From Gammaproteobacteria bacterium (GTDB lineage Bacteria > Pseudomonadota > Gammaproteobacteria > UBA6429 > Thiohalophilaceae): 52,149 bases of DNA. The DNA lies in NCBI GenBank assembly GCA_030148325.1, contig JASBTR010000115.1:1-52149 (forward strand). The letters are read 5' to 3'. Position 1 is the stretch's first letter. Every line of letters starts with the position of its first letter. The position numbers were made by a program, and so were the translations under genes. Below the pieces are notes generated by a model. That model ran no database searches. It had not been told where the DNA came from and saw nothing but the letters and a program-made list of their open reading frames with translations. Shown one piece after another: positions 26,303 to 39,642 of this stretch.

Positions 26303-28289
26303 GACGCGAACCAGAAAACTGCCGGCTGACATCAGCATCCTGCTGCTGTCGGTATTGCTGGTCTGCCTGCCTCATCTCCTGCGCCTGCCGCTATGGATTT
26401 CCGCGCTCTGTCTGGCTCTGATCGGTGGGCGTTTTTTACATGAAACCGGGCGAGCACCGTTGCCCGGAAAATACCTGCGCCTGTTTCTCCTGTTGGCCTG
26501 TCTTGCCGGCCTGTTCGCCAGCTATTCAACCCTGCTTGGCCGGACTGCCGGCAGTGCCATGCTGTTGTTGATGCTCTGCCTCAAGCTCATGGAAATAAAA
26601 GGGCATCGTGATGTTGTTGTTATTATCTACATCGGTTTTTTCATTCTCACCACCAGCTTCCTGTTCGATCAGTCCATCTATAGCGGCGCCTATATGCTGC
26701 TGGTGGTGCTAAGTCTGATCAGCACCATGATTATTTACAATCACCCGGCGGCACAGCAAAAACCACTGGCGCTGGCGTTACGACAAACAACAGGCCGAGC
26801 CTTTATCCTGATGCTGCAGGCCGTGCCGCTGATGCTAATGCTGTTTTTCCTGTTTCCCCGCCTGCCCGGCCCCTTATGGAGTCTGCCCGAAGAGCCGCAG
26901 GGCGGCAGTACCGGCCTGGCTGATGAACTGGAACCGGGACGCATCAGCCAGCTCAGCAATAATCACGACGTTGCCTTCCGGGTAAAATTTGAGACACCGG
27001 CACCCGGATCAGAGCTGCTTTACTGGCGCGGACCGGTTCTCTCCCTGTTCACGGGCCGCAAGTGGAAAGTACTTATGGAAGATTCCGCCTCTCGGCTTAA
27101 TCTGGATGACGTTCGTTTTTCTATTCCGGTTGACTATACGATTACACTGGAACCCCATAATCGACACTGGCTGTTTGCACTTGAAATGCCGGCGTCAATT
27201 CCCGCCAATGCCTACCTCACCGAAGACATGCAGCTACTACAGACGCAGCCGGTGAATAATGTTACTCGCTATAAAATGCGCGCTTATCTTGCCTACCGGC
27301 TGGATGCAAACAGCATTATTAACAGTCATTATTATCTTCAGGTTCCCGAGCATGTCGCCCCCAGAACCCGACGCTTTGTAAACAGGCTGCGTGAACAATA
27401 TGCTCAGGACGGACGGTTTATCAATGCAATTTTAAATTATTTCCGTGAACAAAATTTTATCTATACCCGCAAACCACCCAGGCTTGATGGTGATACCGTT
27501 GATGAATTTTTATTTACAAGCCGACGTGGCTACTGTGTGCACTATGCGTCCTCTTTTGCGGTCATGATGCGCCTTGCCGGGATCCCCGCACGCATCGTTA
27601 GCGGTTATCAGGGCGGTGAAATGAACCCCTTCTCGGATTATATGATCGTGCGCCAGTCCGATGCCCATGCCTGGGTTGAACTCTGGTTGCCGGGCAAGGG
27701 CTGGCTGCGTATCGACCCTACCAGCGTCATTCCCGACTCCCGGATTGAAGCGTCTGAAGATCTGTTACGCCGTAACGATGATCGCTCGCGTGCTGCATTG
27801 AAACTGAAACAGGGCTGGCTCAGTAAAACGGTGAGTAATATGCGCTTTGCCTGGGACACCGTGAACAACCGCTGGAACAACTGGGTGATAGGCTATAACG
27901 ATAAACGGCAGAAGTCCCTGCTTTCAGGCCTCGGCGCAACCGATGTTTCGATTTACCATCTGGCCCTGTTGCTGGGGATTGCCTTCAGCCTCAGCCTTCT
28001 GTTTATTACCCTGTTCGTATTTCGCCGGAGGAAAATCAAACTTAACCCTGTTCAGCAGGCTTATGCACAGTTCTGCCGCAAACTGTCAGGCTGCGGCTTT
28101 GTCCGAAAACCGGAGGAAACAGCACAGGATTATGCCCGTCGCGTTACCCGGCTACGGCAGGACTTGCACAGTAGTGTGGATACTATTAGCCGGCTTTATA
28201 ATCACCTTCGGTATGCCAGAAACCCCTCTTCCCGATTAATTTTACAATTCAGAAAGAAAATCAAAGACTTCCACCCACGCAGAAACTGA
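26295..28289 (+). CDS. TgpA-like transglutaminase membrane protein (DUF3488)
   Basis: The 664-residue protein has about six N-terminal membrane spans (to about 185). A periplasmic transglutaminase-like domain follows with the triad Cys in RRGYCVHYAS (about 409), His in DAHAWVELW (about 455) and Asp in RIDPTS (about 472). A further C-terminal span lies near 560. This is the TgpA layout. GGAGG lies 9 bp before ATG 26295, supporting this start over 26271. In Pseudomonas TgpA is essential, although its substrate is unknown. Confidence 0.9.
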   Translation: MTETRTRKLPADISILLLSVLLVCLPHLLRLPLWISALCLALIGGRFLHETGRAPLPGKYLRLFLLLACLAGLFASYSTLLGRTAGSAMLLLMLCLKLMEIKGHRDVVVIIYIGFFILTTSFLFDQSIYSGAYMLLVVLSLISTMIIYNHPAAQQKPLALALRQTTGRAFILMLQAVPLMLMLFFLFPRLPGPLWSLPEEPQGGSTGLADELEPGRISQLSNNHDVAFRVKFETPAPGSELLYWRGPVLSLFTGRKWKVLMEDSASRLNLDDVRFSIPVDYTITLEPHNRHWLFALEMPASIPANAYLTEDMQLLQTQPVNNVTRYKMRAYLAYRLDANSIINSHYYLQVPEHVAPRTRRFVNRLREQYAQDGRFINAILNYFREQNFIYTRKPPRLDGDTVDEFLFTSRRGYCVHYASSFAVMMRLAGIPARIVSGYQGGEMNPFSDYMIVRQSDAHAWVELWLPGKGWLRIDPTSVIPDSRIEASEDLLRRNDDRSRAALKLKQGWLSKTVSNMRFAWDTVNNRWNNWVIGYNDKRQKSLLSGLGATDVSIYHLALLLGIAFSLSLLFITLFVFRRRKIKLNPVQQAYAQFCRKLSGCGFVRKPEETAQDYARRVTRLRQDLHSSVDTISRLYNHLRYARNPSSRLILQFRKKIKDFHPRRN

Positions 28290-28523
28290 ATAAGGCTGCG
28301 CTTAAATAAGCGCCAGCTTATATTAAATTTATGTATCGTCGATATAAATAAAAAAAGCTTGGCCAGGCCTCCGGCAACCCTTTATATTTAGTCTAATACC
28401 AAAGGCAATACTTTCCCGGATTTGCCTTAATCTGTGCGGAATACATAGCAGCCCATCATTCAGGCGTCTCAACTCAGGCACCGCACGCAAAATATAAACC
28501 AGAATAGAGAACAGGAAGACGAT

Positions 28524-29003
28524 ATGTTAGTAAAAGACATCATGAACACCAATGTAAAAGTAGCTACCCTTGCTACGCCTATTCGCGATATCGCCGTGAT
28601 CATGTGCTTTAATAAAATCAGCGGTGTACCCATTGTCAACGACGACAACGAAATTATCGGCATCATTTCCGAGAAAGACATACTCAACAGCATGTACCCA
28701 AAAGTGGATGAATACATGCAGATCGGCAGTTATGACTTTGAACAACTGGAAGATGGCTACACGGACACGCTTAATTTGCAGGTAAAAGATATTATGAAGC
28801 CGGGCCTGTTTACGGTTGCGCCGGAAGATCCGATTTTAAAAGCCGTGTCGATCATGTGCCTGAAAAAAATCCGTCGCATCCCGGTTGCCAAAGACAAAAA
28901 GCTGATCGGCATTCTCAGCATTGGCGATGTGCATAAAGCCATTTTCCAGAAGCATCTGGATGACAGCAGCAATGCCCAGAGCAAACTGAAAGCAGCGTCC
29001 TGA
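28524..29003 (+). CDS. Tandem CBS-domain protein
   Basis: This 159-residue protein consists of two CBS domains (VKDIMNTNVKVATLATPIRD at 3-22 and VKDIMKPGLFTVAPEDPILK at about 89-108). Each ends with a GIISEKDIL or GILSIGDVH type motif. Such pairs bind adenine nucleotides and act as energy or ligand sensors. It stands alone in this position with a good ribosome site (AGGAAG) 7 bp before the ATG. No partner is recognisable nearby, so the ligand and target are unknown. The 234 bp upstream hold no other gene. Confidence 0.88.
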   Translation: MLVKDIMNTNVKVATLATPIRDIAVIMCFNKISGVPIVNDDNEIIGIISEKDILNSMYPKVDEYMQIGSYDFEQLEDGYTDTLNLQVKDIMKPGLFTVAPEDPILKAVSIMCLKKIRRIPVAKDKKLIGILSIGDVHKAIFQKHLDDSSNAQSKLKAAS

Positions 29004-29037
29004 TCGCTATCGTCTACTCTTAATTATTCTTACAATA

Positions 29038-29198
29038 AACGCAGAGGACGCGAAGTCGCAGAGACGCAAAGATTATTATGTTTTCAAGGTGCTTGAAGCC
29101 CGGTAGGGTGGGCATGCTTTTTGTGCCCACCCTACGCTACTAAAGAAATTTCCTTTAACAAAAACTCTGCGTCTCTGCGACTTCGCGTCCTCTGCGTT
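29038..29198. repeat. Nested inverted repeat between CBS gene and mnmE
   Basis: The outer arms AACGCAGAGGACGCGAAGTC... and GACTTCGCGTCCTCTGCGTT differ at one position over about 34 bp. At 29102-29136 a different palindrome is enclosed (GTAGGGTGGGCA / TGCCCACCCTAC). The element lies between convergent genes. Its outer-arm family is the same as at 2407-2562, but the enclosed core differs. Confidence 0.85.
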
Positions 29199-29257
29199 AT
29201 TCATAATATAGCGTGTTCATATGGCATGTATTTACTATTGAGCACCTGCTCTCTTAA

Positions 29258-30625
29258 TTATTTACCGATACAGAAACTGCTGAAGATACGCCCAAGCAGA
29301 TCATCACTGCTGACTTCACCGGTAATTTGGCCCAGCGCTTTCTGCGCCTGATGAAGTTCTTCGGCCAGCAGTTCGCCTGCCGCGTAATCGTGTAACTGTG
29401 CAGCACCTTTTTCAATAAACAGGTGCGCCTGCTCCAGCGCCTGTATATGGCGACGCCGAGCCATGAACAGACCTTCAGGCGAAACCGCACTATTGAAACC
29501 CACACAGGCTTTTAAGTGTTCACGCAATAGATCCATGCCGAGATCTTCCTTTACCGAAAGCCACAGATGGATTCTGTCACCCCGCTTTTCCCGTGCCGGT
29601 TTGGCGCCGCTTAAATCTATTTTATTATGCATAAAGGTCACTGCCAGCCCAGGCGGTAACAGGGACAGAATGTTTTCTTCCTCCTCACCATAGCCTGCGC
29701 GATCATCGAGTAACAGCAAAACCTGATCGGCCTGTTCCATCTCCTGCCAGCTACGCCGAATGCCCTCCTGTTCAATCGCATCTTCACTTTCACGCAAGCC
29801 TGCTGTATCGATCACATGCACAGGCATGCCATCGATGCTGATTTCCTCACGCAGCACGTCGCGGGTAGTGCCAGGAATATTGGTAACAATCGCTGAGTCG
29901 CGACCGGCCAGTCGGTTCAACAGGCTGGACTTGCCGGTATTGGGCTGACCGGCCAGGACAATGCGCATGCCCTCACGCAGCAGTTGTCCCTGCTGGGCCT
30001 GCTTGATCACCCGATCCAGTTCTGCCAGCAAGGCATCAAGTTCATCGGTGACTTTGCTATCGGCAAGAAAATCGATTTCTTCTTCGGGAAAATCAATCGC
30101 CGCTTCCACATACATACGCAGGCGGGTCAACCGTTCAACCGTGGCATGCACCCAGTCTGAAAAAACGCCTTCCAGCGTATGCATGGCGCAGCGCGCCGCC
30201 TGCTCGGTGCCGGCGTCGATCAAATCAGCGATGGCTTCTGCCTGGGTTAAGTCGATCTTGTCATTTAGATAGGCGCGCTCGCTGAACTCGCCCGGGCGGG
30301 CCATACGCGCACCCAGGGACAATACCCGCTTGAGCAGCAGATCCAGTACTACCGGGCCACCGTGGCCCTGCAGTTCCAGCACATCTTCACCGGTAAACGA
30401 ATGGGGATCCGGAAAGAAAAGCGCCAGGCCCTGATCGATTATCTCACCTTTGTCATCGAGAAAAGGAAGGTATTCGGCGACACGAGGATGGGGCAGGGCG
30501 CCCAGGATGCTGCTGGCAATAGATCGCGCCTTTGGGCCTGAAACGCGAATGATACCAACACCGCCACGACCCGCCGGTGTGGCAATCGCAGCAATGGTGT
30601 CTTCCACATAGTCGCGCGGTCTCAT
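29258..30625 (-). CDS. mnmE: tRNA modification GTPase MnmE
   Basis: This 455-residue GTPase, with MnmG, installs the cmnm5 group on U34 of tRNAs. The N-terminal tetrahydrofolate-binding domain begins [21 protein letters not shown]. The G domain has [23 protein letters not shown] and NKID. The C-terminus ends in the invariant CIGK, which supports both the frame and the stop. It closes the conserved rpmH-rnpA-yidD-yidC-mnmE run, 25 bp after yidC. Confidence 0.98.
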   Translation of the reverse strand: MRPRDYVEDTIAAIATPAGRGGVGIIRVSGPKARSIASSILGALPHPRVAEYLPFLDDKGEIIDQGLALFFPDPHSFTGEDVLELQGHGGPVVLDLLLKRVLSLGARMARPGEFSERAYLNDKIDLTQAEAIADLIDAGTEQAARCAMHTLEGVFSDWVHATVERLTRLRMYVEAAIDFPEEEIDFLADSKVTDELDALLAELDRVIKQAQQGQLLREGMRIVLAGQPNTGKSSLLNRLAGRDSAIVTNIPGTTRDVLREEISIDGMPVHVIDTAGLRESEDAIEQEGIRRSWQEMEQADQVLLLLDDRAGYGEEEENILSLLPPGLAVTFMHNKIDLSGAKPAREKRGDRIHLWLSVKEDLGMDLLREHLKACVGFNSAVSPEGLFMARRRHIQALEQAHLFIEKGAAQLHDYAAGELLAEELHQAQKALGQITGEVSSDDLLGRIFSSFCIGK

Positions 30626-30650
30626 ACCGGCTTCACCTGTCGCCAGAGAT

Positions 30651-32339
30651 TCAGCTCTTGATCACGATGCGCGTGATATACCACTGCTGGATGATCGACA
30701 GGGTATTATTCACCACCCAGTAAATTACCAGCCCGGCCGGGAAGAAGGCAAAGAAGATGGTAAACACGAAGGGCAACATCATCATCACCTTGGCCTGAAT
30801 AGGATCCACCGGCGCAGGATTCAGCCTCTGTTGAATGAACATGCTGATACCCATCAGCAGTGGCAGGACGAAATAGGGATCGGCGGTGGACATATCCTGA
30901 ATCCATAAAATCCATGGCGCCTGTCGCAGTTCAACGCTTTCCAGCAGCACCCAGTAAAGGGCGATGAACACCGGCATCTGCACCAGGATTGGCAGGCAGC
31001 CGCCGAGGGGATTGATCTTCTCCTTCCGGAATAGCTCCATCTGAGCCTGGCCCATTTTCTGGCGATCATCACCATAACGTTCCTTCAGTTGCTGAATACG
31101 CGGCGTCAGTTTGCGCATCTGCGCCATGGACCGGTAGGACTTTTCTGACAACTTGTAAAACGACAGCTTGATGATCAGGGTCAGGATAATAATCGCCCAG
31201 CCCCAGTTGCTGACAATATTATTATGAATAAACTTCAGTACAAAATAAATCGGCTTCGCCAGTATCGTCAACACGCCATAGTCTACGGTTAACTCCAGAC
31301 CCGGTGCGATTGTCTCCAGCGTATCCTGCAGTTTGGGTCCAACAAACAGTTTGTTGCTGAACCGCTGTTCGCCACCCGCCGCCACTCGGTAGGCGTTATC
31401 GGATTTCATGCCGATAGTGTAGCGATCCGGGCTGGGTCTGTAACTGGTATAAAATGTTTCTGGCGCATCCGCCGGCGGCACCCAGGCGGCCAGAAAATAA
31501 TGCTGGATCATGGCTGTCCAGCCGCCTGTCACCTGTTTGCTCAACTTGCCTTCTTCTATGTTAGAAAAGCTGATCTTGTGATATTTTTCTTCCGGGCTGT
31601 ACACCACCCCGCCGGTGTAGGTATAGATAAAGCGTGGTTTTTCCGCTTCTGGAATCGGTGTCCTCTGCAATTGCTGGTACAGGTTCCCCACCCAGTCTTT
31701 CCTGGTTGGGTTCTTGATCGTATGGCCGACCTCGATCAAATAACTGCCGCGGGTAAACGTGTAGCTTTTTATAAAGACCACACCCTCTGGACTGGTCCAG
31801 GTCACTATGGCTGTCAGCTTATTTTTATCCTGATCCAGCTGATATTTGCTCTGTACGGCCTGATAGACTGTTGTATGGTTCGGCGCTGCGCTTAAGATTG
31901 CGCCGTCACTTTTTCTCAGGGTAAATCCGGACTGGGCGATGAACAGACTTTCCGGTCCGTCCTTCATCAGGCGGAAAGGCTGATCCGGTTTATCGACGCT
32001 AACCGGGTATTTTTTCAGATCCACTATCCGTAGATCGCCCCCCACCGTATCAATTTCTATTCGGAACACGTCCGTTTCAACATGGATGCGTTGCCCTTTT
32101 TTCACCAGCTTCATTTCGGTAACCGGCATGAACGAGGGTGTTGAAGGTGTTTCTGATTGCTGCGCCGGCGCATCGACAACCGGTACCTCCGCATTTGAAT
32201 CTGTCGCTGCAACCTCACTACGGATCTCAGTCGCGGGTGGTGTAACCGGCTGTGGTGAAAACTCCCGCTGCCAGGCGTCCCAGATTAGAAACAGAACCAG
32301 GCTCAGGGCAATAAATAGTATAAGGCGTTGTTGTTCCAT
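30651..32339 (-). CDS. yidC: Membrane protein insertase YidC
   Basis: The 562-residue inner-membrane insertase (Oxa1 family) places membrane proteins with or without SecYEG. It has an N-terminal anchor ([18 protein letters not shown]), a large periplasmic domain and the conserved C-terminal core with five spans. The core begins [19 protein letters not shown] and includes [20 protein letters not shown]. The start overlaps the yidD stop (TGATG), and mnmE follows downstream. Confidence 0.97.
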   Translation of the reverse strand: MEQQRLILFIALSLVLFLIWDAWQREFSPQPVTPPATEIRSEVAATDSNAEVPVVDAPAQQSETPSTPSFMPVTEMKLVKKGQRIHVETDVFRIEIDTVGGDLRIVDLKKYPVSVDKPDQPFRLMKDGPESLFIAQSGFTLRKSDGAILSAAPNHTTVYQAVQSKYQLDQDKNKLTAIVTWTSPEGVVFIKSYTFTRGSYLIEVGHTIKNPTRKDWVGNLYQQLQRTPIPEAEKPRFIYTYTGGVVYSPEEKYHKISFSNIEEGKLSKQVTGGWTAMIQHYFLAAWVPPADAPETFYTSYRPSPDRYTIGMKSDNAYRVAAGGEQRFSNKLFVGPKLQDTLETIAPGLELTVDYGVLTILAKPIYFVLKFIHNNIVSNWGWAIIILTLIIKLSFYKLSEKSYRSMAQMRKLTPRIQQLKERYGDDRQKMGQAQMELFRKEKINPLGGCLPILVQMPVFIALYWVLLESVELRQAPWILWIQDMSTADPYFVLPLLMGISMFIQQRLNPAPVDPIQAKVMMMLPFVFTIFFAFFPAGLVIYWVVNNTLSIIQQWYITRIVIKS

Positions 32340-32563
32340 CAGACTTCTTTTTTCTCAGGTACAGGATCAAGACCCCCGGCATGCCAGGGATGACAGTGGC
32401 TCAGACGTATTAAGGCCAGCCAGCTTCCACGAAACAGGCCAAAGCGGCTTACGGCCGTTTCTGCATATTCAGAACAGGAAGGGTAAAAACGACAGTTATT
32501 GCCGAGGAATGGACTAATAATGTAGCGATATGCGCTGATCAGGAAGAGAACTAGTTTACGCAT
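32339..32563 (-). CDS. yidD: Membrane protein insertion efficiency factor YidD
   Basis: This 74-residue protein carries the family core [22 protein letters not shown] and [12 protein letters not shown], with its conserved cysteines. It assists insertion or folding of membrane proteins with YidC. It overlaps rnpA upstream by 13 bp and shares TGATG with yidC downstream. The conserved context and motif make the assignment firm. Confidence 0.96.
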   Translation of the reverse strand: MRKLVLFLISAYRYIISPFLGNNCRFYPSCSEYAETAVSRFGLFRGSWLALIRLSHCHPWHAGGLDPVPEKKEV

Positions 32564-32922
32564 TTTTTACTCAGCAGGTTCCAGTGTTTATCTAAAGCGC
32601 GGAACACTGCTTCATTACTCATCTGCAGGATTCCATGGCGAACCAATACTACAACATCCAGCCCCTGGAGTTGAGCCTGATGCTGGCGAAAGCTTTCCCG
32701 AATCAGACGTTTTATGCGATTACGATCAACCGCCCGTTTCACCTGACGTTTTGGAACAGCCATACCCAGACGGGCATAATTCCGTGAATTTGCTCGTGCC
32801 AGCAAAGTCAGGTGCCTGTCGCCCTGCTTGACCGGCTGCCCGAAAACACGGCTGAAATCCTTTGCGGTGAGAAGCCTGTGTCGGCGAGGAAATCGACAAC
32901 AGGTCTTGCTCAGGGAAGGGAT
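32551..32922 (-). CDS. rnpA: Ribonuclease P protein component, non-canonical start
   Basis: This is the protein subunit of RNase P, which trims tRNA 5' ends. Conserved sequence begins [17 protein letters not shown] and continues to the RNR motif region [20 protein letters not shown], then VVVLVRHGI. Read upstream from the internal TTG at 32805, the conserved frame has no ATG, GTG or TTG before it meets a stop inside rpmH. The likely initiators are ATC at 32922 (about 123 residues) or CTG at 32913 (about 120 residues). A base error or unusual start is possible. The gene itself is certain. Confidence 0.85.
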   Translation of the reverse strand: MPSLSKTCCRFPRRHRLLTAKDFSRVFGQPVKQGDRHLTLLARANSRNYARLGMAVPKRQVKRAVDRNRIKRLIRESFRQHQAQLQGLDVVVLVRHGILQMSNEAVFRALDKHWNLLSKKCVN

Positions 32923-32951
32923 GTCCGAATTGACCTGCTCAGACCCGCCGA

Positions 32952-33086
32952 TCAGGCACTCAGGCGCTGGCGGCCCTTGGCCCGGCGGGCATTGATAACA
33001 GCGCGGCCGGCGCGAGTGCGCATCCGGGCACGGAAACCATGAGTGCGTTTGCGTTTGAGATTACTGGGCTGGAATGTTCTTTTCAT
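32952..33086 (-). CDS. rpmH: 50S ribosomal protein L34
   Basis: This 44-residue basic protein, [20 protein letters not shown]..., is the classic L34 sequence through to RLSA. It is encoded immediately upstream of rnpA and divergent from dnaA across about 240 bp, the usual arrangement around the gammaproteobacterial origin. It is too short for most ORF filters but unmistakable. Confidence 0.98.
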   Translation of the reverse strand: MKRTFQPSNLKRKRTHGFRARMRTRAGRAVINARRAKGRQRLSA

Positions 33087-33230
33087 GGCTAAATCACTGT
33101 TAAATCAGAAATTTGATGGTTTAAATTTTCAGGAATATTCTCTCTGAAAAAGGGCCGCAACAATACTTCCTGAGGCCGCCACTGTCAACTATATTGTGCA
33201 AAACCGGGGTTAAAATTCTTCAGCCCTGCA

Positions 33231-33239
33231 TGTGGATAA
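33231..33239 (-). promoter_or_regulatory. DnaA box upstream of dnaA
   Basis: TGTGGATAA is a perfect DnaA 9-mer (TTATCCACA on the other strand), 89 bp before the dnaA start. It probably supports autoregulation of dnaA. It is the only perfect box I see in the rpmH-dnaA gap (33087-33327). Confidence 0.8.
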
Positions 33240-33327
33240 CTTTTCCCTGCCGTTATAGACTTCCCTTCTTCAATTTGAAGGTTTTCTTTGTTCCTGTATC
33301 GTTTTATTTTCAAGGAGTCGTTATAAC

Positions 33328-34692
33328 GTGCCTCAGAGTTCCTGGGATAAATGTCTGGCTCGCCTGGAACAGGATTTGTCGCCCCAGCAGTTCAATACCT
33401 GGGTGCGTCCACTACAGGCGCGCTTCAATGAAAATGAAATTATCCTGCTGGCCCCCAACCAGTTCGTGCTTGACTGGGTAAAAGACAAGTATTTCAATAA
33501 TATAACGGCGCTGATTAACAGCTATTCGGATAAAACCATTCCCGTTCTTCTGGACATCGGCAGTGAAGAAATCACCCCTGCCGGCAAACCGGAAAACAGC
33601 ACCGAAAATTCCGATTCAGATCCCGCCCGTGCGGAAAACTACAAAAGCCGACCGGCCGCCTCGACCCAGAGAAGCTCTACCCTGAACCCTAATTTTACCT
33701 TTGATACCTATGTTGAGGGCAAATCCAACCAGCTCGGGCGCGCCGCTTCCCTGCAGGTCGCTGAAAATCCCGGCCACAGTTACAATCCGTTGATGATCTA
33801 TGGCGGCGTGGGCCTGGGCAAAACCCACCTAATGCATGCAGTGGGTAACATGATTCTCGAACACCAGCCCCACGCCAACGTTGTTTATCTGCATTCGGAG
33901 CGTTTTGTGGCGGAAATGGTCAAGGCCCTCCAGCACGGCACCATAAATGAATTCAAGCGCTATTACCGTACTGTTGATGCCCTGCTGGTTGATGATATTC
34001 AGTTTTTTGCGGGCAAGGATCAGTCTCAGGAAGAATTTTTCCACACCTTCAATTCCCTGATAGAAAGCCACCACCAGATCATTATGACCTGCGATCGTTA
34101 TCCCAAGGAGGTGGATGGTCTGGAGGAACGACTAAAATCCCGCTTCGGCTGGGGCCTGCCAGTGACCATCGAACCCCCGGAACTTGAAACCCGGGTGGCT
34201 ATTCTTAAAAGCAAGGCGAGCAATTCCGGTGTAGAATTATCCAACGAAGTCGCTTTTTTTATCGCCAAGCGTATTCGTTCAAATATTCGGGAACTGGAAG
34301 GCGCGCTGCGGCGGGTAATGGCCAACGCCCAGTTTACCGGTCAGCCCATTACCCTGGGTTTTGCCCGAGAAGCGTTACGTGATCTACTGGCAATTCAGGA
34401 TCGCCAGCTGACGATTGAAAATATACAAAAAACCGTGGCTGAGTATTTCAAAATCAGGGTGGCGGATTTGCTCTCGAAACGTCGCAGCCGTTCAATCACT
34501 CGACCGCGGCAGATTGCCATGTCCCTGTGTAAGGAACTCACTAATCACAGTCTGCCGGAAATAGGCGATGCTTTTGGCGGTCGCGATCATACGACTGTCC
34601 TGCACGCCTGTCGTAAGGTAAAAGAGTTAAAGGAAACGGAAGCGAGTATTGACGAAGACTTTTCTAATCTGATTCGTATCCTGAGTACATGA
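33328..34692 (+). CDS. dnaA: Chromosomal replication initiator DnaA
   Basis: This 454-residue AAA+ initiator binds DnaA boxes and opens oriC. Domain I begins [15 protein letters not shown] linker of low complexity runs from about residue 95 to 115. Domain III has [16 protein letters not shown] and LLVDDIQFF. Domain IV has the DnaA-box helix signature [15 protein letters not shown]. The start is GTG, with AAGGAG 10 bp upstream. It heads dnaA-dnaN-recF-gyrB. Confidence 0.98.
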   Translation: MPQSSWDKCLARLEQDLSPQQFNTWVRPLQARFNENEIILLAPNQFVLDWVKDKYFNNITALINSYSDKTIPVLLDIGSEEITPAGKPENSTENSDSDPARAENYKSRPAASTQRSSTLNPNFTFDTYVEGKSNQLGRAASLQVAENPGHSYNPLMIYGGVGLGKTHLMHAVGNMILEHQPHANVVYLHSERFVAEMVKALQHGTINEFKRYYRTVDALLVDDIQFFAGKDQSQEEFFHTFNSLIESHHQIIMTCDRYPKEVDGLEERLKSRFGWGLPVTIEPPELETRVAILKSKASNSGVELSNEVAFFIAKRIRSNIRELEGALRRVMANAQFTGQPITLGFAREALRDLLAIQDRQLTIENIQKTVAEYFKIRVADLLSKRRSRSITRPRQIAMSLCKELTNHSLPEIGDAFGGRDHTTVLHACRKVKELKETEASIDEDFSNLIRILST

Positions 34693-34914
34693 TGGGGACG
34701 AACTGTGGATAAGATGTCAATAACAACCAAAATAATGAAACGATTTAATTTAGTCACATTTTATCCACAGTTTACGGGGTACTTGCTATACCCTTGTTCA
34801 ACAGCTTTAGTTATGCGATAAGGTTTTGTAAAATAAAAAGAAAACCCACTTACACACAGATATTTTCCTGCGTAATAACAGTAATAATTTATATATAAAA
34901 TATAAGGATCTTTA
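34693..34914. other. dnaA-dnaN gap, probable oriC
   Basis: Two perfect, oppositely oriented DnaA boxes lie at 34704-34712 (TGTGGATAA) and 34761-34769 (TTATCCACA). A near-match TTACACACA lies at 34850-34858, and a very AT-rich stretch (34879-34909) lies just before dnaN and could unwind. The gene order also fits an origin. Few boxes are present compared with E. coli oriC. The rpmH-dnaA gap, with one box, is the alternative site or a second part of a split origin. Confidence 0.65.
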
Positions 34915-36015
34915 ATGAAGCTCAGACTACAACGTGACGCCCTGTTAAAACCCTTACAAGCAGTAGGTAATATTGTAGATCGTCGCCCCTCTCTGGCCAT
35001 CCTGTCTAATATTCTTGTTCAAACCTCGGATGGAACCATGACATTAACAGGAACTGATCTTGAAGTAGAGATGGTTACCAGACTTGCTGTCCAGAATGAC
35101 GAAAATGATGAAATCACCTTACCCGGCAAAAAATTCATCGATATCTGTAAAGCGCTACCGGAAAATGCAGAAATTGAATTGAGCACCAGCGGGGATCGTT
35201 GTGCCATTCGTTCTGGTCGCAGCCGTTTTACACTCTCAATATTACCCGCCGCGGAATTTCCCAATATCGAAGCGGTTACCTCACCCTTCGAGCTGAGTGT
35301 GACACAAAAAGAACTTAAACAATTAATCGAGAATACTCAGTTTTGCATGGCTCAACAGGATGTGCGTTATTATCTTAATGGGTTACTGCTGGAAATCACC
35401 CAGGACAAACTTACCGCTGTGGCTACAGACGGGCACCGGCTTGCCCTGTCAGAGTTAAGTGGTGATTTTGATGTTGTCGAATCGCGGCAAATTATTATTC
35501 CAAAGAAAGGGGTTAATGAACTGGCCCGACTGCTGGATGATTCGGATAACAGGGTAATCATCCGGCTGAGTGAAAACCATATTCGCATCGAATTAGATGA
35601 TATTAGTTTTACTTCCAAGCTAATTGATGGAAAATTCCCGGATTATCAACAAGTTATACCTAAAGATTGTGAAAAGAAAATCACTTGCGACAGGGAAAAA
35701 CTACGCCAGGCGTTTATGCGTGCGTCCGTATTATCGAACGAAAAGTATCGTGGAATCCTTCTACAGTTTAGTCAGGGTGTACTCAATGCGACCGTGCATA
35801 ACCCGGAGCAGGAAGAAGCCGAAGAGCAGATTGAAATTGATTACGAGGATGAGGCGTTTGAAATTGGTTTCAACGTGGCTTATTTCCAGGAAGCCCTGTC
35901 TGTTATTCGTGAGGAACGGGTTGTGTTAAATATGACTGACACGAACCACAGCTGCCTGGTAGTGGGAGAAGGAAATACGGCAAATCGTTATGTTATTATG
36001 CCGATGCGGCTTTAA
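34915..36015 (+). CDS. dnaN: DNA polymerase III sliding clamp (beta)
   Basis: The 366-residue clamp forms a dimeric ring that tethers polymerase to DNA. It begins MKLRLQRDALLKPLQAVGNIVDRR and ends with the family tail NRYVIMPMRL. The internal RYYLNGLLLEI and ATDGHRLALSE match the clamp repeats. An AAGGA ribosome site precedes the ATG, and recF follows after 15 bp. Confidence 0.98.
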   Translation: MKLRLQRDALLKPLQAVGNIVDRRPSLAILSNILVQTSDGTMTLTGTDLEVEMVTRLAVQNDENDEITLPGKKFIDICKALPENAEIELSTSGDRCAIRSGRSRFTLSILPAAEFPNIEAVTSPFELSVTQKELKQLIENTQFCMAQQDVRYYLNGLLLEITQDKLTAVATDGHRLALSELSGDFDVVESRQIIIPKKGVNELARLLDDSDNRVIIRLSENHIRIELDDISFTSKLIDGKFPDYQQVIPKDCEKKITCDREKLRQAFMRASVLSNEKYRGILLQFSQGVLNATVHNPEQEEAEEQIEIDYEDEAFEIGFNVAYFQEALSVIREERVVLNMTDTNHSCLVVGEGNTANRYVIMPMRL

Positions 36016-36030
36016 TATTTTGCTCATTTA

Positions 36031-39554
<3,524 letters not shown>

Positions 39555-39564
39555 TCAATGAAAT

Positions 39565-39642
39565 GATGGGTTTCACGTTGTTCTACCCATCCTACGTTCT
39601 TATACTGCTCTGTAGGATGGGTAGAACAACGTGAAACCCATC
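39565..39642. repeat. Long perfect hairpin, GATGGGTTTC family copy 2
   Basis: The left arm (39565-39595, starting GATGGGTTTCACGTTGTTCT) and the right arm (39612-39642) are exact complements with a 16-bp loop. It lies between convergent gyrB and plsC, and its right end contains the first bases of the plsC stop codon. Compared with copy 1 (3121-3201) the middle bases of both arms have changed together. Confidence 0.9.

Noticed and set aside
32551-32805. rnpA beginning at the internal TTG (32805)
   Set aside because: It would drop the conserved N-terminal [13 protein letters not shown] region; the gene must start further upstream.
33087-33327. oriC in the rpmH-dnaA gap as the main origin
   Set aside because: Only one perfect DnaA box is present; the dnaA-dnaN gap has more boxes and an AT-rich run. 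It stays a possibility as part of a split origin.
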